Shown: positions 52,656 to 62,429, numbered from the stretch's first letter. The stretch: 64,000 nt of DNA from Thermoplasmata archaeon (GCA_015063185.1 SUSY01000001.1:1-64000); one strand, 5' to 3'. Notes: generated by a model from the sequence alone, not told the origin. Numbers and translations: made by a program.

Positions 52656-53216
52656 ATTACAGAAAGATTGGATTCCATTTTGAAGGACATCTCCGATAGG
52701 ATGGCCGAGAAGGAAACGGTACGCGAAGAGTCGATCTCGATGTCCCGTAAGGTCATACGCCTGAGCAAGAACATGATCCATGCCATACATGCGGGTGAGG
52801 ACTGTTCCGGACCTAGGAAGGAGATGCAGAAGGCGATATCCAAGATGGATATGTCCCAACCCGCATCCTTGGATGCCATGATGGAGTACTCCGAGGCGGA
52901 GATCTTACTAGCCATCGTCAACGGAACGAACATCCCGTCCCCCGAGGACCTTGGTATCGACTGCGGTTCATGGCTCATGGGAATGGCCGATGCCATAGGT
53001 GAACTCAGGAGAGTCATCCTGACACGTCTGATGGAATCCGACCTGGAGTCCGCCAAGACGCTTTTCGTATCCATGGACGAACTCTGCGAGGGCCTGATGG
53101 TGTTCGATGTACCCGATGCGATCCTCCCGATTAGGCGGAAGCAGGATGTCGCCAGAAGTCTCCTGGAGAGGACGCGTTCCGACCTGTTGAACGCCACACT
53201 GACGTTCGGAAGGTGA
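52656..53216 (+). CDS. Translin family protein
   Basis: A helical RNA/ssDNA-binding protein of about 186 residues. SMSRKVIRLSKNMIHAIHAGE, RRVILTRLMESDLESAKTLF and the C-terminal IRRKQDVARSLLERTRSDLLNATLTFGR fit archaeal translin homologs. No ATG precedes the conserved N-terminus. GAGGTGAT (52645-52652) lies 3 bases before an in-frame ATT at 52656, the same spacing as at purD. TTG 52668 is the alternative. Upstream in frame is the truA stop, so no other start is possible. Confidence 0.75.
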   Translation: MTERLDSILKDISDRMAEKETVREESISMSRKVIRLSKNMIHAIHAGEDCSGPRKEMQKAISKMDMSQPASLDAMMEYSEAEILLAIVNGTNIPSPEDLGIDCGSWLMGMADAIGELRRVILTRLMESDLESAKTLFVSMDELCEGLMVFDVPDAILPIRRKQDVARSLLERTRSDLLNATLTFGR

Positions 53217-53230
53217 GGTACCAACAGACA

Positions 53231-53794
53231 TCATCGGTAGTACTTGTCCACATCACCGAATCCGATGATCCTCTTCCCTTCACGGGTCTTCCTGATGAAG
53301 TTCTCGAGACGCTTCTGGAATTCCACAGGGCGTTTCCTTGCCGCATCTATGTACGCTACGCGGATACGCTTGTATGATTCTGAAAATCCGCAGTAGTTCT
53401 CCCATGTGATCGGATCGGCCCCGATCTCGTTAAGTATGTCCTCGGGGAAGACATACGGCGCGGAGATCAACGGCAACACCTCCTCCCTGATACGAGGATG
53501 GATCATACCACGCTCGTCGAGCCAGATCAATCTCTCGATATTGGGCCTGGAATATGGACTGCCCCTCCTCCTCGGAGTGAACCGCTGTGCACGGTGAGTG
53601 AGATCGATGTGCTTGATAGTGCTGTCTATCCAACCAAAACATAGTGCCTCCTCCACCGCGTCATTGTACGGAAGCGATGGGTCACCAGATTCCTTCATCG
53701 GGAAGACGAACCACACCTCCGTCTCCACCTCGAAGTGCTCCTCGAGCCACTGCCTCCATTCGTTCCGATCGCTCGTATAGAAGACGTTCACCAT
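53231..53794 (-). CDS. YdeI/OmpD-associated family protein
   Basis: A 187-residue protein of the YdeI-like group: FYTSDRNEWRQWLEEHF at the start, EALCFGWIDSTIK near 50, RAQRFTPRRRGSPYSRPN near 70, and a C-terminal TREGKRIIGFG. The family is widespread in bacteria and has no firm function, although links to stress resistance have been proposed. ATG 53794 is favoured; ATG 53812 adds six residues. It is a single gene between two unrelated units. Confidence 0.75.
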   Translation of the reverse strand: MVNVFYTSDRNEWRQWLEEHFEVETEVWFVFPMKESGDPSLPYNDAVEEALCFGWIDSTIKHIDLTHRAQRFTPRRRGSPYSRPNIERLIWLDERGMIHPRIREEVLPLISAPYVFPEDILNEIGADPITWENYCGFSESYKRIRVAYIDAARKRPVEFQKRLENFIRKTREGKRIIGFGDVDKYYR

Positions 53795-53874
53795 CGACCA
53801 TGATGACGGCATATACAGGATATCTACGTATGGGAAGATTGGAATCAGAAAAGAGAATGGAAGTTTTGAAAGGT

Positions 53875-53893
53875 GGTGCTTTCGCACCGTTTT
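53875..53893. terminator. Hairpin with T-run beyond the surface-protein gene
   Basis: GGTGC, loop TTTC (GAAA on the other strand), GCACC, then GTTTTT on the plus strand. It lies 13-26 bases beyond the minus-strand surface-protein stop, so it most likely ends the STT3-like operon. Confidence 0.5.
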
Positions 53894-53900
53894 TCCACGA

Positions 53901-54698
53901 TCAACGCCTTGCCTTGGGCTTACCGTAGTTCTTGATAGGCTTGCGGTACACCCAGATGGCGATGATGGCCATGATGACCAGGACGATCACTGCGATGACT
54001 TCGAGCCAGGTGTAGCTGGTCTGCTCAGCATATATGGTATGGGAGTAATCAGGTCCAAGACCCTCAATAGCTCCACCAAAGGCGGGCGTGTCACCTTCAA
54101 TCAAATAGTACGTAACAGAACTAGGGAGATCTTTAACGACATACTCGCAAGTAAGAGTCTTGGTACCATTCGCAGGAATTGTCACCATGCCAGTAACCTT
54201 ATCCTTCTCTTCACAACTATACTCCACTCCATTAACCACGAAGAGAATCTCAAGAGTCCTTTGTGCGGCCTCCTTGTTCTCTAGGGTGGCGGAAAGGGTG
54301 ACTGCCTCCACTGCCTTGAAAGGTGCGGTGAGAGTGGTGAACTCCTCATCCGCGATGAGGATGGTCACGACAAGACGATAGTTACCTGCATCCTTGGGTG
54401 CCCTTACACTGATGGATTTCTCATATCCGCTGTCCCCCTTGGTCAGATTTCCACTGCCTGAGGTGATGGAGGAGGTCATCTCGTTTCCATTGGAATCCAC
54501 GAGCTTTGCGACATATTCCGCATCCTCAGGCATTCCGTTGTAGGAGAGCTTGAAGGACTCGGTGGTGTCGACCTCTGCGAAGTCTGCACCGGAAAGGTCG
54601 TAGGACATTGCGGATGCGTCATCGGAGAAGACGACGAGACCGAATGCGGCGGCGATTGCCACCGCACCGATCAGAGTGAACAGAGTTACTTTTTGCGT
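53901..54698 (-). CDS. Small surface protein anchored at both ends
   Basis: A protein of about 265 residues. It has an N-terminal hydrophobic segment (KVTLFTLIGAVAIAAAFGLVV), an extracellular beta-rich domain (about 35-215) with repeated conserved-looking hydrophobic strands such as VTLSATLENKEAAQRTLEILFVV, and a C-terminal span (LEVIAVIVLVIMAIIAIWV) ending in basic residues. The outside part looks like immunoglobulin-type surface domains. The start is unclear: no ATG, GTG or TTG lies near the N-terminus, and an ACG at 54696-54698 follows GAGGGGGGTG by 5 bases. It overlaps the 3' end of the STT3-like gene by 13 bases, so it is in the same operon. Confidence 0.6.
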   Translation of the reverse strand, partial: TQKVTLFTLIGAVAIAAAFGLVVFSDDASAMSYDLSGADFAEVDTTESFKLSYNGMPEDAEYVAKLVDSNGNEMTSSITSGSGNLTKGDSGYEKSISVRAPKDAGNYRLVVTILIADEEFTTLTAPFKAVEAVTLSATLENKEAAQRTLEILFVVNGVEYSCEEKDKVTGMVTIPANGTKTLTCEYVVKDLPSSVTYYLIEGDTPAFGGAIEGLGPDYSHTIYAEQTSYTWLEVIAVIVLVIMAIIAIWVYRKPIKNYGKPKARR

Positions 54699-57600
54699 GC
54701 GAACACCCCCCTCTTGGATGCCATCCAGACACTCAGGATGGCAAGGATGATTGCCAGGGCGAAGAGGACCCAAACGATAGTCGGAATGTCTCCGGGCTCA
54801 TTGAAGACGCCTCTTCCACTTGCGTTCATGTCGATTGCGCTGACCTTTGCGGATTTGGGATCGGCCTCGATCGTGACGGTGCCACCATTGATTTCGACGA
54901 ATTCACTGGTCAGAGTAGACACGATTTCTCCAGTATTAAGTACGAATACATTCTCCAATGTGAGCTTGGGAACATCGATCGCATCATCGACAGGCATGTA
55001 TGAAAGCCTAAAGGTTGTGATTCCTGGGTAAACTGTAACTGCATCACTTCCTCCAGGAATGATACCCATAGTCTTGATGGTGATTCCGTATGCCTTCACC
55101 TCAATCATGGCCTTCCAACCCGCAGGAATCTGCCAACCAGATACATCGAAGTCCTGTGCATGACCAAGCATGTTGTTCACCTCAAGGATGTAAGTGTATG
55201 CGTGGTCGCTGACCTCATCGTCGAGCTTATTGACAAATATCTGCCCACCGGATACGGGTGATGCGGAGTCCTCGAAACTAATGACATAATCGTATGAGCC
55301 ATCAAGGGTGATTGCCATAGCCTCAGAGCCGACGTCGTACCTCTCGGAATTATAGTAACCAGTAACGTCAAACCAGACGGTGCCACCACTTGGCACGTAG
55401 ATACGGTCGATGACAGTGTTTCCTGTCAAATCGAACGCAACTGCAGATTCCCATGCATCACCGAACTTGATGGTGAAATATCCGGAATCGCCAACATTCT
55501 TGAATTCAATATCATTGATGTCAAGGAACTTGTACACATCGGTTCCGGAAGGTGTGACATCTACAACGGAATTGGGTCCGACTCCACCCGCTACGAAATT
55601 ATAGGTCTTATCATCGGCACCGAAACCGCCAGTCTTGGTAACACCTCCACTGTATGTGATACCCGCATCAACGAAGTTGATACTGAATTCTACATCAACG
55701 GATTGAGGGAGATCCACGGAGTAGGATCCGTCTTTAACATCCACAATGAATGTGACATCCGTTACAGTGACCTTCATGTCGCCATCCACATCGGATCCGA
55801 CATATCCGCTGACTGTGACCTTGTCCCTGAGATCCTTAGCTGCAATGCCGCTGGAATCAATCTTGGCATACTGGATCTTGGAACCATCGGAATTCTTGAG
55901 GACTGCGTAAGTAGTCTTACCCTTGGGGATGAGATACTCCTTTCCATCCGTCGCACCAGGGTTACCCTCGATGTAATCCTTGTCCTTGGTACCATCGAGT
56001 GTAACAGATTCCCCATCATCAAGATCAACATAGATCCTGTAGTATGATATTGCATTCACTGCGTCGAGTGCAGTGCTGAATCCCAGCAACTCACTAAGCT
56101 TAATCTTGAAGACCCCAGAGCCATAGGATTCTAAGGGATTATAGATGTAGGTCCCCTTTGCATAATAATCAGTGGATACATCCGTTCCATTTCCAATCTT
56201 TCCGAGCACATAACTAATGGACTTGGAGGGTACGAATCCTGCCACTGCATCAGCAATTGTGTCAACATCGGCCCCGATCTCAAACACATAGCTATCATCT
56301 ATTGCAGATGCTTCTGCTTTGAGATCGTTCTCCAACACAACTTTGGAGTTTTTATCGATAGTTGCGGCCCCTGCGTCAACAGAAGTGAGCGCGTATACAA
56401 CGTAGGTGGGAGCACTTCCTGCATAGGTGAGTTCCACACTCTTGGTGACACCTGCTCCAGTCTCGAGTTTGAAGTACATGGGTGCATTGATTGTCACACC
56501 TGCATCCACAGTGGTTCCATCAGGAATCACGATCTTGTAGGTTCCGCTAGTGTTCACTGCAAAGAATGTGTTGTAGACCACAGTGTCCACAGTCATCTTG
56601 ACGTTGACATCCAGGTACTTGAAGTCGATCGAATCCCACTCGACGGAGGGAGAGAAGGACTTTGCAGAGGTCATCTTGATCTCGGAAGGTGCATCCGCTA
56701 CAGTTGTAGTGAGTGTTCCGAAGTATGCCTCGGTGGACCCGTTCGTGGCATAGATCGCCATCTCTACATTGGGAATGCCGTAGAATGCGAACTTTCCATC
56801 ACTGCCTGCGGTCGCCCTGAACATCGCACCATCTGCTGTATAGAGGGTGACGGTTCCGGACACGGTAGTCTCATTACTGTTCTTGAGCGTGGATTCGAAA
56901 TCCTTTGCAGTCACTCCATCCTTGAAGGTAGGGAGATTGATGAAATCAACCTTACTGGTTTCATTGTTGAGGGTACCGTAATGTACCTTACCTTCGGACA
57001 GGTAGTAACAGGTGTAGGTCGTCTTTCCGAATGATGAGATAGGCAAAGTCACATCACTCGTGCCCATGATAGATGTGTTATATACATCGCTGACGAAATA
57101 GTATATCACACCGGGAGTTCCGACGTCCTTAAGAGTCATTCCCTTGGATGCGGTGAACTCCTTCGAACCGCTGGAGGAAACGCTGAAGGTCGGGCTCTCG
57201 AAGTAGAGGTTCTCAGCAGAGACGGTGTAGCTGCCCTTGGGCAGGTTGAATACAGCCTTTCCATCAGCTCCGGTATTTACGGGACTGCTGGTGACATCAC
57301 CAATGACCGTAATTGCCTTACCGCTAATGGGCTTTCCGAACTCGTCCTTGATGGTGAGGGTGTACTCGTACGAGTCGATGTACATGACGACGGTCCTGTC
57401 ACCGGTGACGGTGACGGTTCCGCTGTAGACGGAGGTACCGTCCCTCTCGACCTTCACATCGTAGGTTCCGACGGAGAGTCCCATGTTGTCTCCAGTGTAG
57501 TCCAACTCCTCGTCGGTGACGGTGTTGGTGATGGTGACATCGAGGTTGGACAGACCGAGATCGGTACCGTTGTTGTCCTTGAGGACGAGTGTGATCTCAC

Positions 57601-60427
57601 CGACAGGAACATCAACAGGGGTGACCGCGTTAGCAGCACGGGTTCCGATGATGATTCCACCGGTGAGTCCCTCGAATCCTGCGTAGTAGACCAAAGTGGT
57701 CTTTGCAGTATCAACGACATTGAGCTGGAACTCTCCTGCGGCATTGGTGAATGTGGTTCCACAGAGCTTTCCATTCTCATCATAGGCGGAGATACGTACC
57801 TCTCCGATATCCGCACCGGTGACAACACCGGTGACAGGCGTGCTCTCGTTGGCGTTGTACTTGACGATGACAGGGAGTCCGGACAGGTAGTTGATACGTC
57901 CGCCCTGCTCCTTCTGCAGATCGATGGCTGCCTGTGCACCCATCTGCTTCCATCCGTCGCTGTCCGCGTCGGCATCGTCTGCGGGATTGTACATGACCTG
58001 CCAGTATACGACCTCGTAGTTGGAGAGACCGTATCCGGGCTGCATGACGACGGAAGCATCAGCGTTGGCGAGTGCCTCCATGTAATAGTAGATTGAACTG
58101 TAACCTGCCTCTGCGGGGGACATACCGATGTAGGTCCTGTAGAGGAGCGAATCGCACATCGCATCGGTGAATCCGTAGACTCCGTAGTAGTACGCGTCGA
58201 TTCCGAACATGGTGAACTTGTCGACGGTGTAGTTGGAGGAGTTGACGTTGTAACCGTTCAACATGGCCATCTCGTTGAAGACGCCGTTGTATCCATAGTA
58301 GAACGGCATCATGTCACCGGTGACCATGACGTAGGGTGTTGCCAACTGCTTCTGGGATGCGAGGGTGTCGTATGCCTTGTTGATCGCATACTGGGAATAG
58401 TTCTCCGCGAGGTAGTTGGTGATGAACAGGTACTGGATGTTCTCATCGCTGATGTCCTCGCTGACCTTTCCGTAGGTCTTGACATCCGTGGTGACCATGT
58501 ACCTGATGGACTTTCCGCCGTCCACGAGCTTGTTGTCGACGTCGTCGAGGACCTTTTCGAGGACCACAATGGCATCGGCGAGTTCTGCTGCAGTGAATGC
58601 TGCCTTGACATCATCGGTCATACCGCCGAGGTAGATGATGGCGTCGAGGAGGATCGCTGCCGCGGATGCACCGGTGACGGCATTGGCGAGGAGGATGTTG
58701 GACACATCGACCATACCGTGTCCGTTGGAATCGGTGTAGGAGTTGAGTCCTGCGTAGAGCGGAGCATCGGAGGAGTAGTCCATCCAGGTGATGAGTGCAC
58801 CGTCATCGGTGACGGCGATGTTCTTCAATGCATCCCTGACGGTCCAGGACTCGTCGGTCTTGACGTAGTAGCTGAGTGCACCGAAGGGCTCCCTGTCGAT
58901 GAGGGAACTGACGCTGTCGTTGTAGTCATCGACATCGTTGCTGGAGATCGATGCGTCGAGGACGTAGGTCACATTGGGACCTACGACCAGAAGGAGTGCG
59001 AGGACGATGCTCACGAACGGAGCGGGCTTGATGATCCTCCTGAGCTTGAGCTTGCCACCGCTTGCGGTCCTGATTGCGGAGAAATACGCCTTGAAATCCA
59101 CGTGCTTCAGGATCCAACAGACCACTGCAGCGAATCCGATCGCGAACACGGGAGTGGCGATGGCTGCCTGGGTCGCATCGTGCCCACAAGTGAGTGTGAG
59201 GACGAATGTCCAGACCATGGTGAAGACGTAGGGTGCGGAACCTGCGTTCGCACGGAACCTGTAGAGGTATCCGAGGAATGCGAGGTAGACGAACCAGTAG
59301 GTGATTGCTCCGTAGTACGTGGAGAGTGTGGAGAGGGTGAGCTTCCTGTCACCGAGGGTCGCCAGATATGCCTCGTCGAAGATAGGGTTTCCTGCGAGGA
59401 TGACGTGGTAGAAGTCGGGCATGACGATGGCGAGGACCACGAGGACCACGATTGCTACGACGAGTGTGATCGGCAGGGTGAGGGTCCAGGGTTTCTTACC
59501 GAATGCTGCGAATCCTGCGACGAGGGCGCTGATGAAGACGGCGAGGAAGACGGAACCGGAAGCGACTGCGTCCCAGAGTCCGAGAGCGCCGTAGTATGCC
59601 GCTGCCGCGACGGCTGCAATCATGACGGTGATGGTGTAGACGAGGGCCATGGGCATGGGGTCCTTGCCCTTGAAACGGTCCACGAGGGCCTGAACGACCA
59701 TGACTGCCAGGATGGGCAGGAGGATGGCACGGTAATCGGCCCAGGTGATTGCAACGAGTGCGAGAAGGACTCCGGAGATAGCGGAGAATCCGTATGCCTT
59801 CTTACGGGTAGCCTCGTCACCCTCCTTGTATCCGACGGACTCGATGGCTTTGAAAAGGAAATAGATGCAAAGCACGAGGAGGAACAGGATGAAAGAGGTT
59901 CCGGTTCCGTTGGAGAAGACGCTCTCCTTGACGAAGATAGGACAGAGAGCGACGAACAGGGCGGTAAGGTATCCCGCAAGCTTGGACTTGAGGATCTGCT
60001 TTCCGAGGAAGTACGATACAACGACAGCAGCCACTGCGAAGACAGGGGCGGATGCCGCGAGTACGGCGGATGATGCGAGAATGGGATCCTCGACAAACAT
60101 GTTGACCAATGCGGCGAACGGATACATCAGCAGAGTGAACAGGAACGGGGCCGTGGAGACGGAGCCGTACGGATAGTAGAGCGATCCGTCAACGAGAACT
60201 ATCGTGCCGTTGGCTACGAGTTCGAAAAGGATGTACAGATTGTTCGTGGACACTGAGCCTCCGGAAAGTGCGAATCCACTGTCGACGGATGTGCCGACAG
60301 AGAAGGCCACTCTCACGAATGCCGCTATGAGGACAATGACACCCATGATGATGAGAGGTGTGCGATTGCCTTTGGAGACGACGGTGTTTTCCGCGACTCC
60401 GGTCGATTCGGTCTTGATTTTGCGCAT
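54686..60427 (-). CDS. Giant STT3/AglB-like membrane protein with degenerate catalytic motifs
   Basis: A 1913-residue protein. The first about 485 residues have some 12-13 spans in STT3/AglB order. By eye, the usual Asp of the first external loop is Asn (SVSTNNLY, 58-65). The second DxD-type motif is absent (VKESVFSNGTGTSF, 166-179). WWDYG appears as WMDYS (548-552). From about 850 to 1880 comes a long extracellular array of carboxypeptidase-regulatory-like and other beta domains, then a final span (1882-1903) and basic tail. Normal AglB has about 900-1000 residues. It could be an inactive paralog or a surface protein built on STT3. A ribosome site GGAGAA precedes the ATG. Confidence 0.75.
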   Translation of the reverse strand: MRKIKTESTGVAENTVVSKGNRTPLIIMGVIVLIAAFVRVAFSVGTSVDSGFALSGGSVSTNNLYILFELVANGTIVLVDGSLYYPYGSVSTAPFLFTLLMYPFAALVNMFVEDPILASSAVLAASAPVFAVAAVVVSYFLGKQILKSKLAGYLTALFVALCPIFVKESVFSNGTGTSFILFLLVLCIYFLFKAIESVGYKEGDEATRKKAYGFSAISGVLLALVAITWADYRAILLPILAVMVVQALVDRFKGKDPMPMALVYTITVMIAAVAAAAYYGALGLWDAVASGSVFLAVFISALVAGFAAFGKKPWTLTLPITLVVAIVVLVVLAIVMPDFYHVILAGNPIFDEAYLATLGDRKLTLSTLSTYYGAITYWFVYLAFLGYLYRFRANAGSAPYVFTMVWTFVLTLTCGHDATQAAIATPVFAIGFAAVVCWILKHVDFKAYFSAIRTASGGKLKLRRIIKPAPFVSIVLALLLVVGPNVTYVLDASISSNDVDDYNDSVSSLIDREPFGALSYYVKTDESWTVRDALKNIAVTDDGALITWMDYSSDAPLYAGLNSYTDSNGHGMVDVSNILLANAVTGASAAAILLDAIIYLGGMTDDVKAAFTAAELADAIVVLEKVLDDVDNKLVDGGKSIRYMVTTDVKTYGKVSEDISDENIQYLFITNYLAENYSQYAINKAYDTLASQKQLATPYVMVTGDMMPFYYGYNGVFNEMAMLNGYNVNSSNYTVDKFTMFGIDAYYYGVYGFTDAMCDSLLYRTYIGMSPAEAGYSSIYYYMEALANADASVVMQPGYGLSNYEVVYWQVMYNPADDADADSDGWKQMGAQAAIDLQKEQGGRINYLSGLPVIVKYNANESTPVTGVVTGADIGEVRISAYDENGKLCGTTFTNAAGEFQLNVVDTAKTTLVYYAGFEGLTGGIIIGTRAANAVTPVDVPVGEITLVLKDNNGTDLGLSNLDVTITNTVTDEELDYTGDNMGLSVGTYDVKVERDGTSVYSGTVTVTGDRTVVMYIDSYEYTLTIKDEFGKPISGKAITVIGDVTSSPVNTGADGKAVFNLPKGSYTVSAENLYFESPTFSVSSSGSKEFTASKGMTLKDVGTPGVIYYFVSDVYNTSIMGTSDVTLPISSFGKTTYTCYYLSEGKVHYGTLNNETSKVDFINLPTFKDGVTAKDFESTLKNSNETTVSGTVTLYTADGAMFRATAGSDGKFAFYGIPNVEMAIYATNGSTEAYFGTLTTTVADAPSEIKMTSAKSFSPSVEWDSIDFKYLDVNVKMTVDTVVYNTFFAVNTSGTYKIVIPDGTTVDAGVTINAPMYFKLETGAGVTKSVELTYAGSAPTYVVYALTSVDAGAATIDKNSKVVLENDLKAEASAIDDSYVFEIGADVDTIADAVAGFVPSKSISYVLGKIGNGTDVSTDYYAKGTYIYNPLESYGSGVFKIKLSELLGFSTALDAVNAISYYRIYVDLDDGESVTLDGTKDKDYIEGNPGATDGKEYLIPKGKTTYAVLKNSDGSKIQYAKIDSSGIAAKDLRDKVTVSGYVGSDVDGDMKVTVTDVTFIVDVKDGSYSVDLPQSVDVEFSINFVDAGITYSGGVTKTGGFGADDKTYNFVAGGVGPNSVVDVTPSGTDVYKFLDINDIEFKNVGDSGYFTIKFGDAWESAVAFDLTGNTVIDRIYVPSGGTVWFDVTGYYNSERYDVGSEAMAITLDGSYDYVISFEDSASPVSGGQIFVNKLDDEVSDHAYTYILEVNNMLGHAQDFDVSGWQIPAGWKAMIEVKAYGITIKTMGIIPGGSDAVTVYPGITTFRLSYMPVDDAIDVPKLTLENVFVLNTGEIVSTLTSEFVEINGGTVTIEADPKSAKVSAIDMNASGRGVFNEPGDIPTIVWVLFALAIILAILSVWMASKRGVFARKK

Positions 60428-60500
60428 TCTATATTCTCCGCAATAGAATGGACGACCATGAATCAGACCGTATTTAATCGTTGCCTTAATTTATTAAGAA
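60428..60500 (-). promoter_or_regulatory. Promoter region of the STT3-like operon
   Basis: GGAGAA (60434-60439 on the minus strand) lies 6 bases before the ATG at 60427. AT-rich TATA-like elements lie further upstream at about 60469-60480 and 60483-60497. Confidence 0.4.
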
Positions 60501-60550
60501 AAGGAAGGGATGTCCGTACGATGTGCCAGACACCGTACGGGCAGCATCAC

Positions 60551-61198
60551 TCAGATAAGATCTTTGATCGATTCGGCGATGGAACGGGCCACGGCGACGG
60601 GGTCCTCTGCATCGTAGATGGCACGACCCACGATGACGTAATCGGCACCTGCCTCGATCGCCGCCGATGCGGAACCGCCCTGTGCACCGACACCGGGAGT
60701 GAGGATGAGTCTGTCACCGACGATACTGCGGATGAGTCTGATCCTATCGGGGCGCGTAGCAGGTGCGATGAAACCGACTGCCCCATTGGCGACACCGTTC
60801 TTGGCCAACTCTTCCGCAACGGGTGCGGTGAACATCTTACCTCCCGGATGGCTCATCTCGGTGACGGCGATGATGTCGGCCTTCCCGGCCGCGGCCTCTA
60901 CGGCAGCCTGTATGGAATCGTCCCCTGTGAAAGAGTGGCAGATGATGGCTGCTGCGCCTCTGCTGACACAGTTCTCCACGATCAGCCTGACGGTGTTAGG
61001 GATGTCGGCGACCTTGAAGTCACAGATGACATCGGTGACCTCGGAGAGCCTGTTGATCATGTCAGGACCTGCGGAAAGCACCAAAGGCCAGTTGATCTTC
61101 ACGGCATCGATGTACTCGGAAACGTCGCTGACGATCCTCATAGCCCTATCGGGGTCGGTCTCGTCGAGCGCCAGGACCACACCTGTTCTTCTCTTCAT
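60551..61198 (-). CDS. pyrF: Orotidine 5'-phosphate decarboxylase
   Basis: Last step of UMP synthesis. A 215-residue TIM barrel. The catalytic Asp-Lys-Asp is in CDFKVADIPNT (about 63-73), GVVLALDETD is at the start, GAVGFIAPATRPDRI and LTPGVGAQGG are the phosphate-binding regions. ATG 61198 is chosen as the canonical N-terminus. It is divergent from the radical SAM gene with a 53-base gap. Confidence 0.95.
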   Translation of the reverse strand: MKRRTGVVLALDETDPDRAMRIVSDVSEYIDAVKINWPLVLSAGPDMINRLSEVTDVICDFKVADIPNTVRLIVENCVSRGAAAIICHSFTGDDSIQAAVEAAAGKADIIAVTEMSHPGGKMFTAPVAEELAKNGVANGAVGFIAPATRPDRIRLIRSIVGDRLILTPGVGAQGGSASAAIEAGADYVIVGRAIYDAEDPVAVARSIAESIKDLI

Positions 61199-61251
61199 AC
61201 TGCATGGTACCCGAACAAGGGTTAATAACGTGTTGCATAGATTACGCAACG

Positions 61252-62310
61252 ATGAAATTCGAGAGAATGGACTGCGGCTCGGTACACAACGGTCCGCTGG
61301 CCAAGGGATGCATGCATTGTGTGAAAGGTGGGAAGATGGTCCTTTTCGTTACTGGAAGGTGCGAGATGGGATGCTACTATTGCCCTGTCGGGCTCTCCAA
61401 AAAAGGCAAGGATGTCATCTACGCCAACGAACTTTGTACCCGTAACAAATCCGAAATCATCGAAGAAGCGGAATCCATGGACGCCACTGGGACAGGGATC
61501 ACCGGAGGCGATCCACTGATCAATACGGAAAGGACCGTGGATGCCATCAGGATGCTGAAGGATCACTTTGGTCCGGAACACCACATCCACCTCTATACAG
61601 CCACAATGGACGTGGACGAGGTCTCTGCGGTTGTGGATGCGGGGTTGGACGAGATCCGCTTCCACCCACCTGTATCCATGTGGTCACATATGGACGATAC
61701 TCCTCTCAGGGACGTCGTAAGGAATCTGTCCATCGATGTCGGAATAGAGGTGCCAGCACTTCCGGACCACAGGGACGAGTTGGACACACTCGTCTCTTTC
61801 GCGGAATCCATCGGCGTGGATTTCATCAACCTCAACGAACTGGAATTCTCAGAAAGCAACTGGGACATGATGGATGAGTACGGATACGACCTGGTGGACG
61901 AACTGTCATCCGCAGTCAGGGGTTCCGAGGATGTGGCACACTATGTGATGAAACGTCATCCGAATATCCCGATACATTATTGTTCATCCACCTTCAAGGA
62001 TGGGGTTCAACTCAGGAATCGTCTGCTCAGAAAGGCGAACCATTCCTCCAAGGAATATGAGGTCATCACCGATGAAGGCACCGTCATCAAAGGTGTCCTT
62101 TACGGAGATCTGGAGACCGCAAAGAAGCTCCTGGCAGAGGATTACGATGTGCCAGAGGAACTTATGTTCATCGACACGGAGAGGAATCGCCTTGATGTGG
62201 CACCATGGGTCCTTGAAGAGATTGCAGAAGAACTCCCCTACAAGTGCTATGAAGTAGAGGAATATCCGACCGCTGATCGTCTCGAAGTGGAGCGTGCACC
62301 ACTCAATTAA
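61252..62310 (+). CDS. COG2108-type radical SAM protein
   Basis: A 352-residue protein related to pyruvate formate-lyase activating enzymes. The cluster motif is GRCEMGCYYCP (CxxxCxxC, about 36-46), GITGGDPL follows near 82 as the SAM-binding GGxP-like element, and MHC near residue 21 adds a further Cys. The second half (from about 250) is a separate domain with no motif I recognise. COG2108 is largely archaeal with unknown reaction. TTAATAAC at 61222-61229 lies about 25 bases before ATG 61252, so it is leaderless. Confidence 0.78.
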   Translation: MKFERMDCGSVHNGPLAKGCMHCVKGGKMVLFVTGRCEMGCYYCPVGLSKKGKDVIYANELCTRNKSEIIEEAESMDATGTGITGGDPLINTERTVDAIRMLKDHFGPEHHIHLYTATMDVDEVSAVVDAGLDEIRFHPPVSMWSHMDDTPLRDVVRNLSIDVGIEVPALPDHRDELDTLVSFAESIGVDFINLNELEFSESNWDMMDEYGYDLVDELSSAVRGSEDVAHYVMKRHPNIPIHYCSSTFKDGVQLRNRLLRKANHSSKEYEVITDEGTVIKGVLYGDLETAKKLLAEDYDVPEELMFIDTERNRLDVAPWVLEEIAEELPYKCYEVEEYPTADRLEVERAPLN

Positions 62311-62347
62311 AACATCTGGCACATCATTTTTCAAGAAATGTGACCCC

Positions 62348-62367
62348 TGTCCCCACCCATGGGGACA
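62348..62367. terminator. Hairpin between convergent genes
   Basis: TGTCCCC, loop ACCCAT, GGGGACA: seven perfect pairs about 40 bases beyond the COG2108 stop and 60 bases beyond the nusA stop. It has no T-run on either strand, so its role as terminator is not certain. Confidence 0.45.
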
Positions 62368-62429
62368 AGGAGTGATAATGGATTAAGTGGTTTCAACATC
62401 CAATTGGATGACCGACCGCAGGGGACCGA

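Noticed and set aside
58718..60073. A 451-codon plus-strand frame opposite the STT3-like gene
   Set aside because: Acidic low-complexity translation, mirror of a membrane-protein coding strand with biased third positions.
61232..61250. GTTGC...GCAAC inverted repeat before the COG2108 gene
   Set aside because: Only five base pairs with a 9-base spacer, easily due to chance; no second copy seen.
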